From an uncultured Paracoccaceae bacterium (GTDB taxonomy: Bacteria; Pseudomonadota; Alphaproteobacteria; Rhodobacterales; Rhodobacteraceae): a stretch of 64,000 nt of DNA. The stretch covers positions 186,001 to 250,000 of the forward strand of contig CANLVD010000001.1 in NCBI GenBank assembly GCA_947494445.1, read 5' to 3'. The translations under genes were made by a program, and so were the position numbers. Of the stretch, positions 63,480 to 64,000 are shown in pieces. Each line of letters begins with the position of its first letter. Within the stretch, counting starts at the first letter, position 1. The notes beneath the pieces were generated by a model. It had not been told where the DNA came from, searched no databases, and saw only the letters and a list, made by a program, of their open reading frames with translations.

Positions 63480-64000
63480 CGCCATCCGTTTCGGTCATTG
63501 TCGTGTCCCGACAACGTCCGAAATCCTTGCGCAGACTGCTTGCATTTCTGCGCCACCAGACGTTTCGGCGGTTCGAGGTTGTGGTCGTTGCGGACCACAC
63601 GCCTGAGACACGCCCCGACCTTGGCTATCCGCTCTCGACCGAGTTGTTTTCCGAGGCCAATATATCGAAGGCGCGAAACATCGGACTGGACCGTGCCAAA
63701 GGGTCATTGATTGCCTTTTGTGATGACGATGCCGTGCCAGAACCAACCTGGCTGGATCATCTGGTTCTGCCGTTTCAATCGTCCAAAGTCGCAAGCGCTG
63801 GTGGTTTCGTCACGGGCCGCAATGGCGTGGCGCTTCAAACTGGCGCTGTGCTCTTTGATCGACATGGTCTTGACCGGCATGTTCCCCTGACCTCCAAGGA
63901 TACTGTGGTCATTGGGCCGATGTCTGGCGGCACTCTCAAAACCGTCGGTACAAATTGTGCGTTCAGAGCCAAGACGCTGGCCCAAATCGGAGGGTTTGAT
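63476..64000 (+). CDS. GT2-family glycosyltransferase, 3' end beyond the window
   Basis: An open frame from ATG 63476 runs to the window edge (175 codons visible, no stop). The N-terminus SVSVIVVSRQRPKSLRRLL and strand FEVVVVADHTPE are those of GT2 enzymes. KARNIGLDRAKGSLIAFCDDDAVPEPTWLD contains the D-D-D nucleotide-sugar/metal motif (about residue 82), and TVGTNCAFRAKTLAQIGGFD is the usual acceptor-side segment. It overlaps kdsB by 4 bases (ATGA), so it belongs to the same capsule-type operon. Donor and acceptor sugars are unknown. Confidence 0.88.
   Translation, partial: MTPSVSVIVVSRQRPKSLRRLLAFLRHQTFRRFEVVVVADHTPETRPDLGYPLSTELFSEANISKARNIGLDRAKGSLIAFCDDDAVPEPTWLDHLVLPFQSSKVASAGGFVTGRNGVALQTGAVLFDRHGLDRHVPLTSKDTVVIGPMSGGTLKTVGTNCAFRAKTLAQIGGFD

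Noticed and set aside
1-64000. tRNA, rRNA, CRISPR, insertion sequences, prophage
   Set aside because: Looked for cloverleaf-type GTTCGA arms, repeat-spacer patterns, transposase motifs and terminal inverted repeats by eye; none convincing. A tRNAscan or Infernal search was not possible and could still find a small RNA.

Overview
The window reads as a chromosomal segment of a marine-type alphaproteobacterium of the Rhodobacterales (Roseobacter/Rhodobacter group). The grounds are an FnrL-type regulator beside hemN, a 184-residue RegA/PrrA-type response regulator, the DUF3576-leuS-lptE-holA run, a TimA (Tim44-like)-mltA-smr operon next to fxsA and secB, the dnaQ-coaE-aroE-maf-PPDK-regulator operon, and the rho-mnmE-mnmG-rsmG-parA-parB series with parS sites. 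Coding density is very high. Neighbouring genes often overlap by 1-20 bases, and no tRNA, rRNA, insertion sequence, phage or CRISPR array was seen.

Layout. 1-1512: tail of an unidentified gene and a type I secretion HlyD-family adaptor. 1561-6684 (minus): aldo/keto reductase, glycerate kinase and a large chemoreceptor. 6760-8958: divergent hemN and fnrL with an FNR box between them. 9028-11873: a polysaccharide nucleotide-sugar dehydratase and a porin facing each other across a strong hairpin terminator. 12127-17325: DUF3576 lipoprotein, leuS, lptE, holA, glutathione S-transferase. 17315-22969: an accessory-looking stretch (flavoprotein, HNH protein, RegA-type regulator, small exported protein with an S74-like domain, DUF1801 protein, acetyltransferase, nitrilase-type hydrolase, glycine-zipper protein, HpcH/HpaI aldolase). 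23078-28545: rimP-nusA-ylxR-infB behind an attenuator-like leader. 28613-34879: nuclease-like protein, hslV, an opposed DM13 gene, hslU, DUF2125 protein, MFS carrier. 34862-38274: smr, mltA, TimA-like, fxsA, secB.

38282-49636 looks like the replication origin region. A tightly overlapping minus-strand operon runs leftwards, a 403-base non-coding AT-rich gap holds DnaA-box-like 9-mers and a TTAA-N7-TTAA CtrA box, and a plus-strand series runs rightwards from hemJ and rho to parA and parB. Two perfect 16-base parS sites lie inside mnmG and rsmG; one of them contributes to the mnmG start codon. The switch of gene direction at the gap fits bidirectional replication.

49619-59755 is a housekeeping and stress block: hemW, rdgB, rph, hrcA, grpE, mutS, dnaJ, dnaK, with a likely RpoH promoter before dnaK. 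59953-64000 holds alkB, a thioesterase, and the edge of a Kdo-type capsule/exopolysaccharide locus (KpsM-like permease, cysQ, kdsB, GT2 glycosyltransferase cut by the window end).

No wholly new multi-gene system is clear. The observations most worth checking are the CtrA box in the putative origin, the parS-embedded mnmG start, the RegA gene coupled to a small S74-like exported protein, and the palindrome over the rho promoter.
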